Source: Nocardia jinanensis (GTDB taxonomy: Bacteria > Actinomycetota > Actinomycetes > Mycobacteriales > Mycobacteriaceae). Taken from it: 64,000 nt of DNA. The notes beneath the pieces are model-generated. The model searched no databases. It was not told where the DNA came from and was given only the letters and a program-made list of their open reading frames with translations. Shown here piece by piece: positions 7,380-15,204 of the stretch. Every line of letters begins with the position of its first letter. Position 1 is the stretch's first letter. The translations under genes were made by a program, and so were the position numbers. Location: positions 124,001 to 188,000 of the forward strand of contig NZ_BMMH01000007.1 of the NCBI RefSeq assembly GCF_014645735.1, given 5' to 3'.

Positions 7380-8576
7380 ATGAGCGACAGGGATCTCGCG
7401 GCATTCCGGGACACCGTACGGCAATGGTGCCGCGCCAATATCCCCACGGACTGGCGGAACGCCCAGACCGGTGCCACCGATGCGGACTTCGTGGCGTTCC
7501 AGCGCGACTGGTTCCAGCGGTTGCGGACGGCCGGCTACGCGGTGCCGCACTGGCCCCGTGAATACGGCGGCGGGATGCCGATCCCGGAGCAGATCATCCT
7601 CTACCAGGAACTCGCCGCGCACGACGCGCCGCGGCTGGTACTGGCGTTCGTCGCGCTCCACCATGCCGCGGCCACGTTGCTCGCGGCGGGCACGGACGAA
7701 CAGCGGCAGCGGCACCTGTCCGCGATCCTCGACGGGGAACTGTGGGTGCAGGGGTTCTCGGAACCGGGCGCGGGATCGGATCTGGCCGCGCTGCGCACCG
7801 CGGCCCGGCGCGACGGAGACGACTATGTGGTCACCGGGCAGAAGGTGTGGGCCAGCGGAGCACAGTACGCCGATTGGTGTCTGCTGCTGGCGCGTACCGA
7901 TCCCGAAGCACCCAAACGCAAGGGCATCTCGTACTTCCTGATGGATATGCGCAGTCCCGGGATCGCGGTGCGGCCCATCCGCCAGGCCACCGGTGAGGCG
8001 CATTTCTGTGAGATGTTCCTCGACGAGGTGCGGATACCGGCCGCGAATCTGATCGGTGCCGAGAATCAGGGCTGGCAGCTGGCGCAGCGGACACTGGGCG
8101 CCGAACGCGGGCTGACCATGCTGGAACTCGCGGAGCGGCTCGGCAATGCCGGGTTCCGGTGGCTGGTGCAGGAATGCCGGAAACCGGATGCCTGCGGGCG
8201 GCGCCCGGTCGACGACGGATATATCGCCGATCGGCTGGCCCGGCTCGAGATCGAACTCACCGGGCTGCGCGGTCTGTGCCGTGACCTCGTCGAACGGCAC
8301 GACGCGGGCACCGTCGCCCCGGCCGATGCGTCCGTGGTCAAGCTCTACTACAGCGAGCTCTTGCAGCGGATGACCGATTTCGGGGCCGAAGTCTGCGGCC
8401 TGCCGGGCCAGACCGTGCTGCGTAAACCGATGTCGGGCGGCTGGGAGTCCGGTGCCTGGGTACTGGATTTCGTCGGCTCCTGGGAGTGGACGGTTCCGGG
8501 CGGCAGCAGCGAGATCCAGCGCACCATCATCGGGGAGCGCGGTCTGGGGCTGCCCAGGGAACCGGCGGAAGCATGA
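7380..8576 (+). CDS. Acyl-CoA dehydrogenase, large subunit type
   Basis: A 398-residue acyl-CoA dehydrogenase with VQGFSEPGAGSDLAALRT around 120-137, TGQKVWASGAQYADWC around 153-168, and the C-terminal PGGSSEIQRTIIGERGLGLP segment close to the end. ATG at 7380 is preferred over the GTG two codons earlier because GGAGG lies at a proper distance before it. Its stop overlaps the start of a second acyl-CoA dehydrogenase gene (ATGA), the coupling expected for subunits of one heteromeric enzyme. It probably forms an FAD-dependent alpha2beta2 dehydrogenase with the next gene product. The substrate may be a branched or ring-containing acyl-CoA, by analogy only. Confidence 0.93.
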   Translation: MSDRDLAAFRDTVRQWCRANIPTDWRNAQTGATDADFVAFQRDWFQRLRTAGYAVPHWPREYGGGMPIPEQIILYQELAAHDAPRLVLAFVALHHAAATLLAAGTDEQRQRHLSAILDGELWVQGFSEPGAGSDLAALRTAARRDGDDYVVTGQKVWASGAQYADWCLLLARTDPEAPKRKGISYFLMDMRSPGIAVRPIRQATGEAHFCEMFLDEVRIPAANLIGAENQGWQLAQRTLGAERGLTMLELAERLGNAGFRWLVQECRKPDACGRRPVDDGYIADRLARLEIELTGLRGLCRDLVERHDAGTVAPADASVVKLYYSELLQRMTDFGAEVCGLPGQTVLRKPMSGGWESGAWVLDFVGSWEWTVPGGSSEIQRTIIGERGLGLPREPAEA

Positions 8577-9694
8577 TGAGCGGCGAGTTCACCGAATTCC
8601 ACGACGAACTGCGCACCGTGGCCCGGGAACTGCTCGGTAAATGCGGCGCAGCGGACGGGATCGACTGGCCGGCACTGGTCCGAGCCGGTTGGACGGGTCT
8701 CGAGGTGGCGGACGGCTACGGTGGGGCCGCGGCCGGCTATTCCGAGGTCGGCATTCTGCTGGAGGAGGTGGGCCGGGCGGCCGCGCGCACCGCGTATCCG
8801 AGTGTGGCTTCGGTGGGTATCGGCGCGCTGTCGCTGCTCGAGCCGAACGCCCACCGGGACGCGGTGCTGCGCGAAACCGTCACGGGTACCGCGATCCCGA
8901 TCGCGGTACTGGGAGGAAATATGGTGCCGGCGGCCGGCGGCGAAACGGCTTGTGCCGGCACCGGAGGCATAGTACCCACATTCCGGCTGACCCAAACCAC
9001 CGAGGGATTCGAATTATCCGGAACAGCCGATTTCGTTCTCGACTCGCCAGCGGCGACCACGCTCCTGATTCCGGCGCACGCTGTGGACGGAACCGTGCGT
9101 ATCGCCCTCGTCGCATCCGGGGCGTCCGGGCTGCGGATCGACGACCGGCCCGTGGTGGACGAGACCAGATCGGTGGGGCAGGTATCGGCGCGGGGAGTCG
9201 TCCTGGCCGCGGAGGCCGTCCGACCCTTACCGGCCGATGGCGGCCGTGGGCTCCGGGCTCTCTACGACCGTGCCGCACTGGCGGTGGCCTGCGACAGTGC
9301 CGGAATCTGTGCAGCCATGCTGGACGTGACGGTCGAATATGTAAGGCTGCGTGAGCAGTTCGGTCGGCCTGTCGGCTCCTTCCAGGCGGTCAAACACGCA
9401 TGCGCCGATATGCTCGTGGACCTCACGATCGCCCGCCGCCTGGTATCGGACGCCTTGTCTGTCCCGGTGGACGGCTCCCCGGATTCCGTCCGGGCGGTTT
9501 CGGCGGCCAAGGCCTACACCGGTGAAGCCGGTGTGCGGATCGCCGGAAAAGCCGTTCAGCTGCACGGCGGTATCGGCTACACCTGGGAGAGCGGTATCCA
9601 CCGCTACCTCAAACGGGCCACACTGAACCGCGCGCTGTTCGGTTCCCCGGCCGACCACCGCCGCGAGTTCGCCCGCCGCTATCGCGAGGATTGA
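8573..9694 (+). CDS. Acyl-CoA dehydrogenase, small subunit type
   Basis: A 373-residue acyl-CoA dehydrogenase homologue with REQFGRPVGSFQAVKHACAD near 260-280 and the C-terminal VQLHGGIGYTWESGIHRYLK segment near 330. It lacks a clear TEPxAGSD motif in the middle domain. ATG at 8573 overlaps the previous stop as ATGA; a second ATG follows directly at 8576. It ends the 4225-9694 operon and is the probable beta partner of the 7380 protein. The HGGIG segment and conserved Arg near FGRP contact FAD and CoA in the family. A weak hairpin about 80 bp downstream may terminate the operon. Confidence 0.9.
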   Translation: MMSGEFTEFHDELRTVARELLGKCGAADGIDWPALVRAGWTGLEVADGYGGAAAGYSEVGILLEEVGRAAARTAYPSVASVGIGALSLLEPNAHRDAVLRETVTGTAIPIAVLGGNMVPAAGGETACAGTGGIVPTFRLTQTTEGFELSGTADFVLDSPAATTLLIPAHAVDGTVRIALVASGASGLRIDDRPVVDETRSVGQVSARGVVLAAEAVRPLPADGGRGLRALYDRAALAVACDSAGICAAMLDVTVEYVRLREQFGRPVGSFQAVKHACADMLVDLTIARRLVSDALSVPVDGSPDSVRAVSAAKAYTGEAGVRIAGKAVQLHGGIGYTWESGIHRYLKRATLNRALFGSPADHRREFARRYRED

Positions 9695-9772
9695 TCTCCT
9701 CTTGCGGATCGCTCGGTAGAGCCGGCTGCCCAGCTGGATCATCAAATCCCACATGAGAATCAGGCCGGCCTG

Positions 9773-9798
9773 CTGCACCTCAGGTTAGGTAGGTGCAG
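9773..9798. terminator. Hairpin, possible terminator
   Basis: Perfect 8-nt arms CTGCACCT and AGGTGCAG with a 10-nt loop, 79 bp after the last acyl-CoA dehydrogenase gene. There is no T-tract, so the terminator role is tentative. It marks the junction between the catabolic operon and the accessory block. Confidence 0.35.
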
Positions 9799-9983
9799 GG
9801 TGTGGTCAGCCGCAAGTGTCGGTGGCGTCTGCGACGATCGGCACCGGGGGCTACTCCTTCCGAATCTGGATCGAGGTATCCAGTGTGGCGGTCTTGTCTA
9901 TCGACGGACCGCGCCATGTCCTGACACCTGAAGGTGCGGAACCCCGAGTCGGGCTCTCGACGCGAACCGAGGAACAGAGGCAG

Positions 9984-10730
9984 ATGGGATCACACGAGAG
10001 GCTCATACCGGAGCGAACGATCGACTCGTTGCTCGCGGCGGAGCTCGTCCGGCACGACCCGTACGCACTGATCTGGTCGCCTTCGCAGTTCGATGACGCG
10101 GCAGATCACGTTCTGTACGGCGAACGCGCCCGCTTCGGAGTATTTGAATGTAAAGCCGTGAGCAGTAACGGATCACTAGATCCGGTGGCTCCGTGGAAGA
10201 TCGAGATAAAGCGGACGCAGCTGAGCGACTACGCCGACCTGCCGTACCCAGTCATATATCTATTCCTTGCACGGCCGGTCGCGCCTCACTCCCCGGAGTA
10301 CCGTCCGTGCTCGATCGGGTCGTGCGCAGACGGAACGTGTCAAGCATGTTGCCGTGACACCCGGACATTGGGTTCACTCGCTCCGCATGTCCAGTCGTCT
10401 CCGCTGCCACTACGGTTGCAGCCTTGGTTCTGCCACTGGGCTTGGGTGATCACAGCCAAGGATCTACTCGCCCAACTCGATCGAGCGGCGACTGCGCCCT
10501 GGAAATCGAAGACCATCCACCTCGATGACAGTTTCTTGCGTTCCCTCTCGGGAGCAACGCGGTTGTGCCACGCGTTTCGTGAGATCGCCAAGAACGAGCG
10601 ATGGACAGTGACCACGGAGTTTCTGGGGGGAATGATGCGGGATGTTCATTGGCCTCGGGTAAGCGAGGATGACCCTGGATCCACCCCGCCGATATACAGC
10701 ATCTTGTCCTCCGGCCCGTATGGCGGATAA
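9984..10730 (+). CDS. Uncharacterised protein with nuclease-like ExK motifs
   Basis: I do not recognise the family. From ATG at 9984, preceded by GAACAGAGG, the protein has 248 residues; the frame is open 168 bases further upstream without convincing sequence. The first half contains GERARFGVFECKAVSS and then WKIEIKRTQLSDY, two E-x-K motifs after an acidic stretch (QFDDAADHV). This recalls PD-(D/E)XK nuclease folds or DUF4365-like proteins. The middle carries a cluster of cysteines (SCADGTCQACC) that could bind metal. There is no signal peptide or membrane segment. It stands alone at the left edge of the accessory block, and its average base composition looks less biased than the neighbouring operon. 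A defence or phage-derived role is possible but unproven. Confidence 0.6.
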   Translation: MGSHERLIPERTIDSLLAAELVRHDPYALIWSPSQFDDAADHVLYGERARFGVFECKAVSSNGSLDPVAPWKIEIKRTQLSDYADLPYPVIYLFLARPVAPHSPEYRPCSIGSCADGTCQACCRDTRTLGSLAPHVQSSPLPLRLQPWFCHWAWVITAKDLLAQLDRAATAPWKSKTIHLDDSFLRSLSGATRLCHAFREIAKNERWTVTTEFLGGMMRDVHWPRVSEDDPGSTPPIYSILSSGPYGG

Positions 10731-10918
10731 GTGTGCACACGATGTGGTCACACATGCCGGATAACGGACCGGCAGGGGGAGGACGGAAACCGTTGTCTAC
10801 CTGTGTATGAGGGGGCAGGTGGGGTACACCGGATCACTGCCGAGCACGGTTTCTGGCTTGCTCGAAATGAGAAGCGCCCACAAGTCCGTGACGGTTCGAA
10901 CACCACGGCGACGGTGGA

Positions 10919-11281
10919 TTACTCGGCCGCCGAGGCGTGAGCGGCAACGACCCGCCAGCCATGGGAGTCGTCGTGCGCCCAGGTGCGGGTATAGCGCATC
11001 CTGGCCGCGAATGGTGACCCGTGAACGCTTCCCTCGACGAGGCCGAGGAACCACGTGACCCCGGTTGTCCCTTCCACCAGTACAGTCAGCTGTTCTTCCT
11101 CGAGCTTGTTCACGATCTGAGCTTTGGTGCGGTGCAGCTCGAGATCATCGGCCTTGGTTACCGTGTCGGCGCCGAGCGTGAAGATCAACCGATCATCGAG
11201 TAACTCATCCAGCACCTGGACATCCCCAGCCAGCTGCGCGGCCTGAAGTCGCCGTTCAGCTTCTCGCAAGTCCTTCTCCAT
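10919..11281 (-). CDS. NTF2-like (DUF4440/SnoaL-type) small protein
   Basis: A 120-residue single-domain protein of the nuclear-transport-factor-2 fold: an N-terminal helix (LREAERRLQAAQLAGDVQVL), then LDDRLIFTLG, a tail with RYTRTWAHDDSHGWRVVAAH. Such proteins have a cone-shaped pocket and serve as enzymes or ligand carriers; no catalytic residues can be assigned. ATG at 11281 is used because upstream sequence in this frame belongs to a YnfA remnant and a scar. The gene follows the decayed MerR/YnfA remnants on the same strand and could be transcribed with the metal-resistance module, or be a separate stress gene. Confidence 0.8.
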   Translation of the reverse strand: MEKDLREAERRLQAAQLAGDVQVLDELLDDRLIFTLGADTVTKADDLELHRTKAQIVNKLEEEQLTVLVEGTTGVTWFLGLVEGSVHGSPFAARMRYTRTWAHDDSHGWRVVAAHASAAE

Positions 11282-11371
11282 GGCCTCCACCCTGCCAGCT
11301 CGGTGTTGGTCGAGCCCTCCCGTTTCGCTGACAGCAGACCTGCGCCCGCGGATTCCGGACCAGGCACCACT

Positions 11372-11521
11372 GCGCCGTTCGGGTTGGCCGGTGGCGAGGA
11401 ATCCGTAGATACCGAGGGGGATGACGCCGGCGCCGATCCAGGCCCAGCCGCGGTGTTCGCGCACGCCTTGCCGGACCAGCCAGGCGCCACCGATTTCGGC
11501 GACGGCAGCCTGCCTGCTCCG
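11372..11521 (-). pseudogene. YnfA (UPF0060) membrane protein fragment
   Basis: About 46 codons in the frame downstream of 11539 read AVAEIGGAWLVRQGVREHRG then WAWIGAGVIPLGIYGFLATG, matching the central part of the small membrane protein YnfA (UPF0060, about 108 residues). The start is missing, the last helices are lost, and the frame runs into unrelated sequence. It abuts a truncated MerR gene, so a deletion probably joined the two. Confidence 0.7.
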
Positions 11522-11648
11522 GGTACTGACGGTGCCCACCCAGGCTGCGGTCCGGTTCGGCCAGCAATCCGCGGCGTTCGTAGTAGCGCAGGGTCTGGGT
11601 GTTCACCCCGGCGGCGGCCGCGAGCTCGCTGGTACGCAACCTGGTCAT
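11520..11648 (-). pseudogene. MerR-family regulator, truncated after HTH
   Basis: The frame starting with ATG at 11648 encodes the first 43 residues of a MerR regulator: LRTSELAAAAGVNTQTLRYY, then ERRGLLAEPDRSLGGHRQYP. Homology stops there and the frame continues into a YnfA fragment read out of frame. The wing end, dimerisation helix and metal-binding loop are absent, so it cannot work as a regulator. Its start overlaps the stop of the upstream Cys-pair gene (ATGA), showing it was once a functional downstream partner in the metal module. Confidence 0.75.
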
Positions 11649-11989
11649 CGCCCGTCCCCGATCCCGGCCTGCACCCGGGCGGCGAAAGCGTCGAGGACCT
11701 CGATGTAGGCGGCGGGAACCCCGACGACCATCACCGGACCCTCGGTCGTGGTGGCGAAGTCGAAGGTGAAGAACGAGCAGCAGCTCGACTCCCGCCCCGC
11801 AAGGTCCCGGGCAGCCTGTTCGGTATCACCGGTGAGCACGAGTTCCAGACGCTGCGGGCCCGGCCGGCGGATGCTGCGGACCGCGTCGGCGAAGAGCCGG
11901 TCGAACTCGGCGACCCGGATCGGCTGTTCCACGGTGGGCAGGGTGCACGAATCCGGCACCCAGTCGCCCTGAGCGGGTGAATTCGTCAT
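11645..11989 (-). CDS. Small Cys-pair protein of MerR-linked metal clusters
   Basis: A 114-residue cytoplasmic protein with no assigned function. Recognisable features are WVPDSCTLPTVEQPIRVAEF near the start, then ARDLAGRESSCCSFFTFDF with a vicinal CC pair near residue 76, and VPAAYIEVLDAFAARVQ at the end. Similar proteins are commonly encoded directly before MerR-type regulators in actinobacterial metal clusters, and the cysteines suggest metal or arsenical binding. ATG at 11989 gives a protein of the normal length. The stop overlaps the start of the truncated MerR gene. The module continues upstream with DUF3703, a CDF transporter and CmtR, though 72 bases separate it from DUF3703. Confidence 0.7.
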   Translation of the reverse strand: MTNSPAQGDWVPDSCTLPTVEQPIRVAEFDRLFADAVRSIRRPGPQRLELVLTGDTEQAARDLAGRESSCCSFFTFDFATTTEGPVMVVGVPAAYIEVLDAFAARVQAGIGDGR

Positions 11990-12061
11990 GTATCGCCCGG
12001 TACAGGATGCAACCCCGAAAGCCGATCGCGGCTGGACACCGACAGGTGTAGTCATCGCTGC

Positions 12062-12412
12062 TCAGGCGGTACTCGGCCGGAGCAGCGCGGCGAGATCCGG
12101 TGGGGTCGGCATCGGCTGACGCAGCCCGACACGGGCCCGGCCGGTATTGCCCTCGGGGTAGCGACCGGCCAGGGAGCCGGGCGCGGCCACGATGATCCGC
12201 ACCACCTGGCCGAGGGCCTCGCGACGGTCGCGCTGGCGCACCGCGAGGCCGAGCATGGCGGCGTGGTTTCGAGTGTGCAGCCATGGATCGGGTTGAGACA
12301 GGATGTGTGCACGCTCCAGAGGCATCCATCGGCCCTCGTCGACGGCCGCGGACTTCGCGGCAGCCATTTCCTGGTGGTAGCGGGCGCGGGCGGGTTCGGG
12401 CAGGCGCGGCAT
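12062..12412 (-). CDS. DUF3703 family protein
   Basis: A 116-residue soluble protein of the DUF3703 family: LERAHILSQPDPWLHTRNH in the centre, then GRYPEGNTGRARVGLRQPMP near the C-terminus. It has no known biochemical activity. The family is found next to cation-diffusion exporters and metal-sensing regulators, and may be a helper of metal efflux. ATG at 12412 overlaps the stop of the CDF transporter (ATGA), so the two are co-translated. His residues in the central motif could be metal ligands, which is inference. Confidence 0.82.
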   Translation of the reverse strand: MPRLPEPARARYHQEMAAAKSAAVDEGRWMPLERAHILSQPDPWLHTRNHAAMLGLAVRQRDRREALGQVVRIIVAAPGSLAGRYPEGNTGRARVGLRQPMPTPPDLAALLRPSTA

Positions 12413-13140
12413 CAGAGGTCCTTTCCGGTGGGATGGTCGCAGCAGTCGCAGTCGTCTTCGTCGGCGGCACCGACGGTGAGCGCGGTCGGGGTGGGGCAGC
12501 AGGTATCGCCTTTCCAGGCGTTGCGTCCTTCTTTCACCGCGATCGCGGCGATGAGCAGCGCGGCGATCGGATCGGCCCACGACCACCCGAACAGGCTGTT
12601 GAGCAACAGTCCGACGAGCAGAACCGCTGAGAGATAGGTGCACAGCAGGGTCTGCTCGGAATCGGCGACCGCGGAAGCGGATCCGAGTTCGCGCCCGGCG
12701 CGGCGCTGCGCGGCCGACAGCGTCGGCATGATGATCAGGCTCGCGGCGGCCAGCCCGATGCCGATCGCCGAGTGCTGGGCTTCGCCGAGCCCGAATAGTG
12801 CGTGGATCGAGTCGACGGTGACGTAGAGGGCGAGAGCGAAGAAGGAGAACGCGATGATCCGCAACGCGACCTTTTCCCGCGCCTCAGGCTCGCGGCCGGC
12901 GAACTGCCACGCCACCGCGGCCGCCGAGGACACTTCGATCACCGAGTCCAAGCCGAACCCGATCAACGCGGTCGAGGACACCCGGGCACCTTCGGTCAGC
13001 GCGATGATCGCCTCGATCACGTTGTAGGTGATCGTCGCGGCGACGAACCAGCGGATCCGCCGCGCCAGCAACGCCTTCCGATCCGGATCCGGCCCGACGG
13101 CGCCCGCGGAAGGAAGCGAGCGCATACCGAGCGAAGCCAT
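12412..13140 (-). CDS. Cation diffusion facilitator with Cys-rich C-terminus
   Basis: A 242-residue inner-membrane cation/proton exporter of the CDF type. About five to six membrane helices are visible. The intramembrane site-like motif LDSVIEVSSA lies near residue 68 and TVDSIHALFG near 118. A short C-terminus carries two cysteine clusters (TCCPTP and DCDCCDH) that probably bind soft metals. It lacks the usual larger cytoplasmic ferredoxin-like domain. It is coupled on both sides by ATGA overlaps, upstream to cmtR and downstream to DUF3703, so it is under control of the sensor. Cadmium, lead or zinc efflux is expected from the sensor's ligands; the metal is not proven. Confidence 0.88.
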   Translation of the reverse strand: MASLGMRSLPSAGAVGPDPDRKALLARRIRWFVAATITYNVIEAIIALTEGARVSSTALIGFGLDSVIEVSSAAAVAWQFAGREPEAREKVALRIIAFSFFALALYVTVDSIHALFGLGEAQHSAIGIGLAAASLIIMPTLSAAQRRAGRELGSASAVADSEQTLLCTYLSAVLLVGLLLNSLFGWSWADPIAALLIAAIAVKEGRNAWKGDTCCPTPTALTVGAADEDDCDCCDHPTGKDL

Positions 13141-13469
13141 CAGCAGCAGCCCTCGGTCTCGGCGTCCGGGCAGCACGCCGGATCCACCGCCAGCACCAAC
13201 CCCAGCAGATCACCCAACGCCGCAGCGATCCGGGCATCGGCCAGTTCGTACCGGCTGCGCCGGCCCTCGGGCACCGCCACCACCAGCCCACAGCCACGCA
13301 GGCAGGCGAGGTGGTTGGACAGAATCTGTCGGGTCACCCCGATCTGCTCGGCCAGCTCCGAGGGATATCCCGGGGTCTGCCGCAGGCTCAGCAGGATCCG
13401 GGTGCGAGTCGGATCGGACAGGGCGTGCCCGAAACGAGCGAGGGCGTCGGTGTGGACAGCGGTCTCCAT
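13140..13469 (-). CDS. cmtR: ArsR/SmtB-family metal sensor, CmtR-like
   Basis: A 109-residue winged-helix repressor. The recognition helix region VTRQILSNHLACLRGCGLVV carries C56 and C60, corresponding to the Cd/Pb ligands C57 and C61 of Mycobacterium tuberculosis CmtR. The tail has AVDPACCPDAETEGCC, so C99/C100 can supply the third ligand (C102 in CmtR) and there are two extra terminal cysteines. Metal binding should release it from DNA. It is the first gene of the leftward module cmtR-CDF-DUF3703, and an inverted repeat TTCTG-TATT-CAGAA lies 20 bp upstream of its start, the probable operator. Confidence 0.9.
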   Translation of the reverse strand: METAVHTDALARFGHALSDPTRTRILLSLRQTPGYPSELAEQIGVTRQILSNHLACLRGCGLVVAVPEGRRSRYELADARIAAALGDLLGLVLAVDPACCPDAETEGCC

Positions 13470-13489
13470 ACCCGGAAAGGTACATCAGA

Positions 13490-13503
13490 TTCTGTATTCA
13501 GAA
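13490..13503. promoter_or_regulatory. Probable CmtR operator (TTCTGTATTCAGAA)
   Basis: Perfect 5-nt arms TTCTG/CAGAA with a TATT spacer, 20 bp upstream of the cmtR start in an AT-rich stretch of otherwise GC-rich DNA. The position fits autorepression of the metal module. Confidence 0.55.
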
Positions 13504-13869
13504 AATAATGAACCTTCAAGGAGGACCGGGGCGGCCACTACCCTCTCGATACCGGGCAACGGCCGCCTTTCATGAGCGCGGCGGCGCGGGGCCACGCTTC
13601 CGTGCCGCGGGGTGCGGCCAAGCTCGGTTTCGCGCCAACCCGCGAGGCAGACGCCTCTATGGCATCAGCTGGAGGCCAGTTTCGGCGCCGTGCTGGCGTT
13701 GTGGCTGTTCGGTCCATTCCTGGTCGCCAACGGCGGAGGGACCGACGATGTCGTGTTCCACGTCGTCGTGACCGTTGGCTACCAGTGGCTTCGCAGCCGA
13801 ACCCGCCCTGGGGTGGTACTCGATACAGGTTCGCAACCTGACAACTCGGGCGTGGCTGGGTGGGGTAGC
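13504..13869. other. Region without a recognisable gene
   Basis: About 370 bases between the cmtR promoter and the end of the ferritin-like gene. Short open frames on the plus strand (for example from 13612) include a hydrophobic stretch but have no recognisable homology and read antisense into the next gene. I see no repeat or RNA structure. Confidence 0.5.
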
Positions 13870-14832
13870 TCAGCTGAGTCCGGCGATTTCCTGGGCGATT
13901 GCGGCGAGGCGGGTCTGGGCAGCCGAGACGACACTGTGACGGTTCTTGTGGGCTTCCTCGTGGGCGAGGATTGCTCGGATATCGGCGGGGTCGGTGAGTT
14001 CTTTGACCTCGGCGACGGCTTGGCTGACGTTCAGTTCGTCGTAGTCGTCGATGGGCAACTCATCGGATTCGAGGACACCGGTGGTGGTGCGGATCGAACG
14101 AAACGCGTCGGCGGCGGTGTCGGCGCCTTCGCTGCGGGTGACCTGCTCGGCGGTTTCGAGGGCGGCGTCACGGGAGGCCGTCAGGGTCTTTACGGCGACA
14201 TCGCCGGCCCGCGCGCCCTGGGCGAACAGTCCGCCGAGCGCGGGCGAGGTGGCGCGGACGGTGTCCAGGGCCCTGTCCAGGCTACGCGCGGACCAGGAGA
14301 GCGGGAGGTTGACCATCTTCACCGCGGTCCCGGCGGCCGCCTGCAAGGGAGTGCGGCGAAGCGCGGCAGGCCCGCCGAGGGCATCCTCGGCCAGGACTAT
14401 GGTCAGCCAATCCACGGTCGCGGAATGCGCGGTGATCAAACGATCCGCCAACGTCACCACATCGGTTAGTTGGGCGGTAGTCGCCAGCGCTTTGAGGTAA
14501 CGGGCGCGGTCGAAAAGTTGATGTTCGAGGGCGAGGTCGCCGAGCAGGGCCTCGTCGAACGGTTGAGCCTGTTCGACCATCGCCTTGATCGCGGCCGAGG
14601 CGCGGCCGAGGAACGGGCCGACTACGTCCGGAACTTCGCCCAGATCGCGCATGGCGGCCTCGATGGCTTCAACGCGGGCGCGGGCGTTGTCGGCGTTCTC
14701 GGACAACTCCCGCCGCACCGCGTCGGTGCGGGCCTGAGCGGTACGAGTCTCGGCGACCTGGATCTCGGTGTTGGTCAGAGCGAGGATGGCGCGCAACTGC
14801 GCCAGCAATGTAGAGGTATCGGGTGTGTTCAT
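13870..14832 (-). CDS. Ferritin-like domain protein
   Basis: A 320-residue helical protein. Residues about 5-150 resemble a ferritin-like four-helix bundle, with a regular pattern of Glu/His residues (ALEHQLFDRARYLKALA, and ITAHSATVDWLTIVLAEDAL). The C-terminal part includes DELPIDDYDELNVSQAVAEV and a final HEEAHKNRHSVVSAAQTR motif. Actinobacterial homologues are annotated as ferritin-like proteins of unknown role, perhaps in metal or oxidative stress. ATG at 14832 matches the start of the family; the frame is open for 120 bases upstream. It is monocistronic as far as can be seen, between the metal module and a region without genes. Confidence 0.75.
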   Translation of the reverse strand: MNTPDTSTLLAQLRAILALTNTEIQVAETRTAQARTDAVRRELSENADNARARVEAIEAAMRDLGEVPDVVGPFLGRASAAIKAMVEQAQPFDEALLGDLALEHQLFDRARYLKALATTAQLTDVVTLADRLITAHSATVDWLTIVLAEDALGGPAALRRTPLQAAAGTAVKMVNLPLSWSARSLDRALDTVRATSPALGGLFAQGARAGDVAVKTLTASRDAALETAEQVTRSEGADTAADAFRSIRTTTGVLESDELPIDDYDELNVSQAVAEVKELTDPADIRAILAHEEAHKNRHSVVSAAQTRLAAIAQEIAGLS

Positions 14833-15204
14833 CGAAAACCTCGTCCCTTCGGCGTTGACAGCATCGGATGGGCGCAACGCTGCACCTCTGGCGGGCTTAC
14901 CCAGCAATACCGGCGAGTAACCTGCCTCCCGAGGCGCAGACGACCTGGTCACGCCATCGCCACAACCGAACGGTTCGTTCGAGCGATCGCCCCATCCGAT
15001 GCCGCTGTACCACTAGCTGAGCGGTGCTACAGAGCTGTCTGCCGAATCGGCCGAAGGGGCCATCGTGGGCCACGCAGCGAAAAGTGTCGGTACTAACGGA
15101 ACTACGGGGGAATCATTTGATCTCTCCCATGGTGACCGCGACTGAAACCGATGGGTATGGCGTGGCCGGAGCTGGTTGCTGGTGAGTCGCCGTAGTCGCT
15201 GGCC
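14833..15204. other. Region without a recognisable gene
   Basis: About 370 bases. It probably contains the promoter of the leftward ferritin-like gene. A small palindrome CGAACGGTTCG at 14967-14977 resembles but does not fit the actinobacterial SOS box. No coding sequence is supported on either strand. Confidence 0.45.

Noticed and set aside
10731..10940. 69-codon ORF directly after the ExK-motif gene
   Set aside because: No ribosome site, no recognisable sequence and overlap with the NTF2-like gene on the other strand.
13612..14469. 285-codon plus-strand ORF
   Set aside because: Mostly antisense to the ferritin-like gene; Gly/Asp/Val-rich shadow composition. The hydrophobic start has no recognisable match.
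14967..14981. Possible SOS (LexA) box CGAACGGTTCGTTCG
   Set aside because: Spacing between CGAAC and GTTCG is five bases instead of four, and no SOS gene adjoins.
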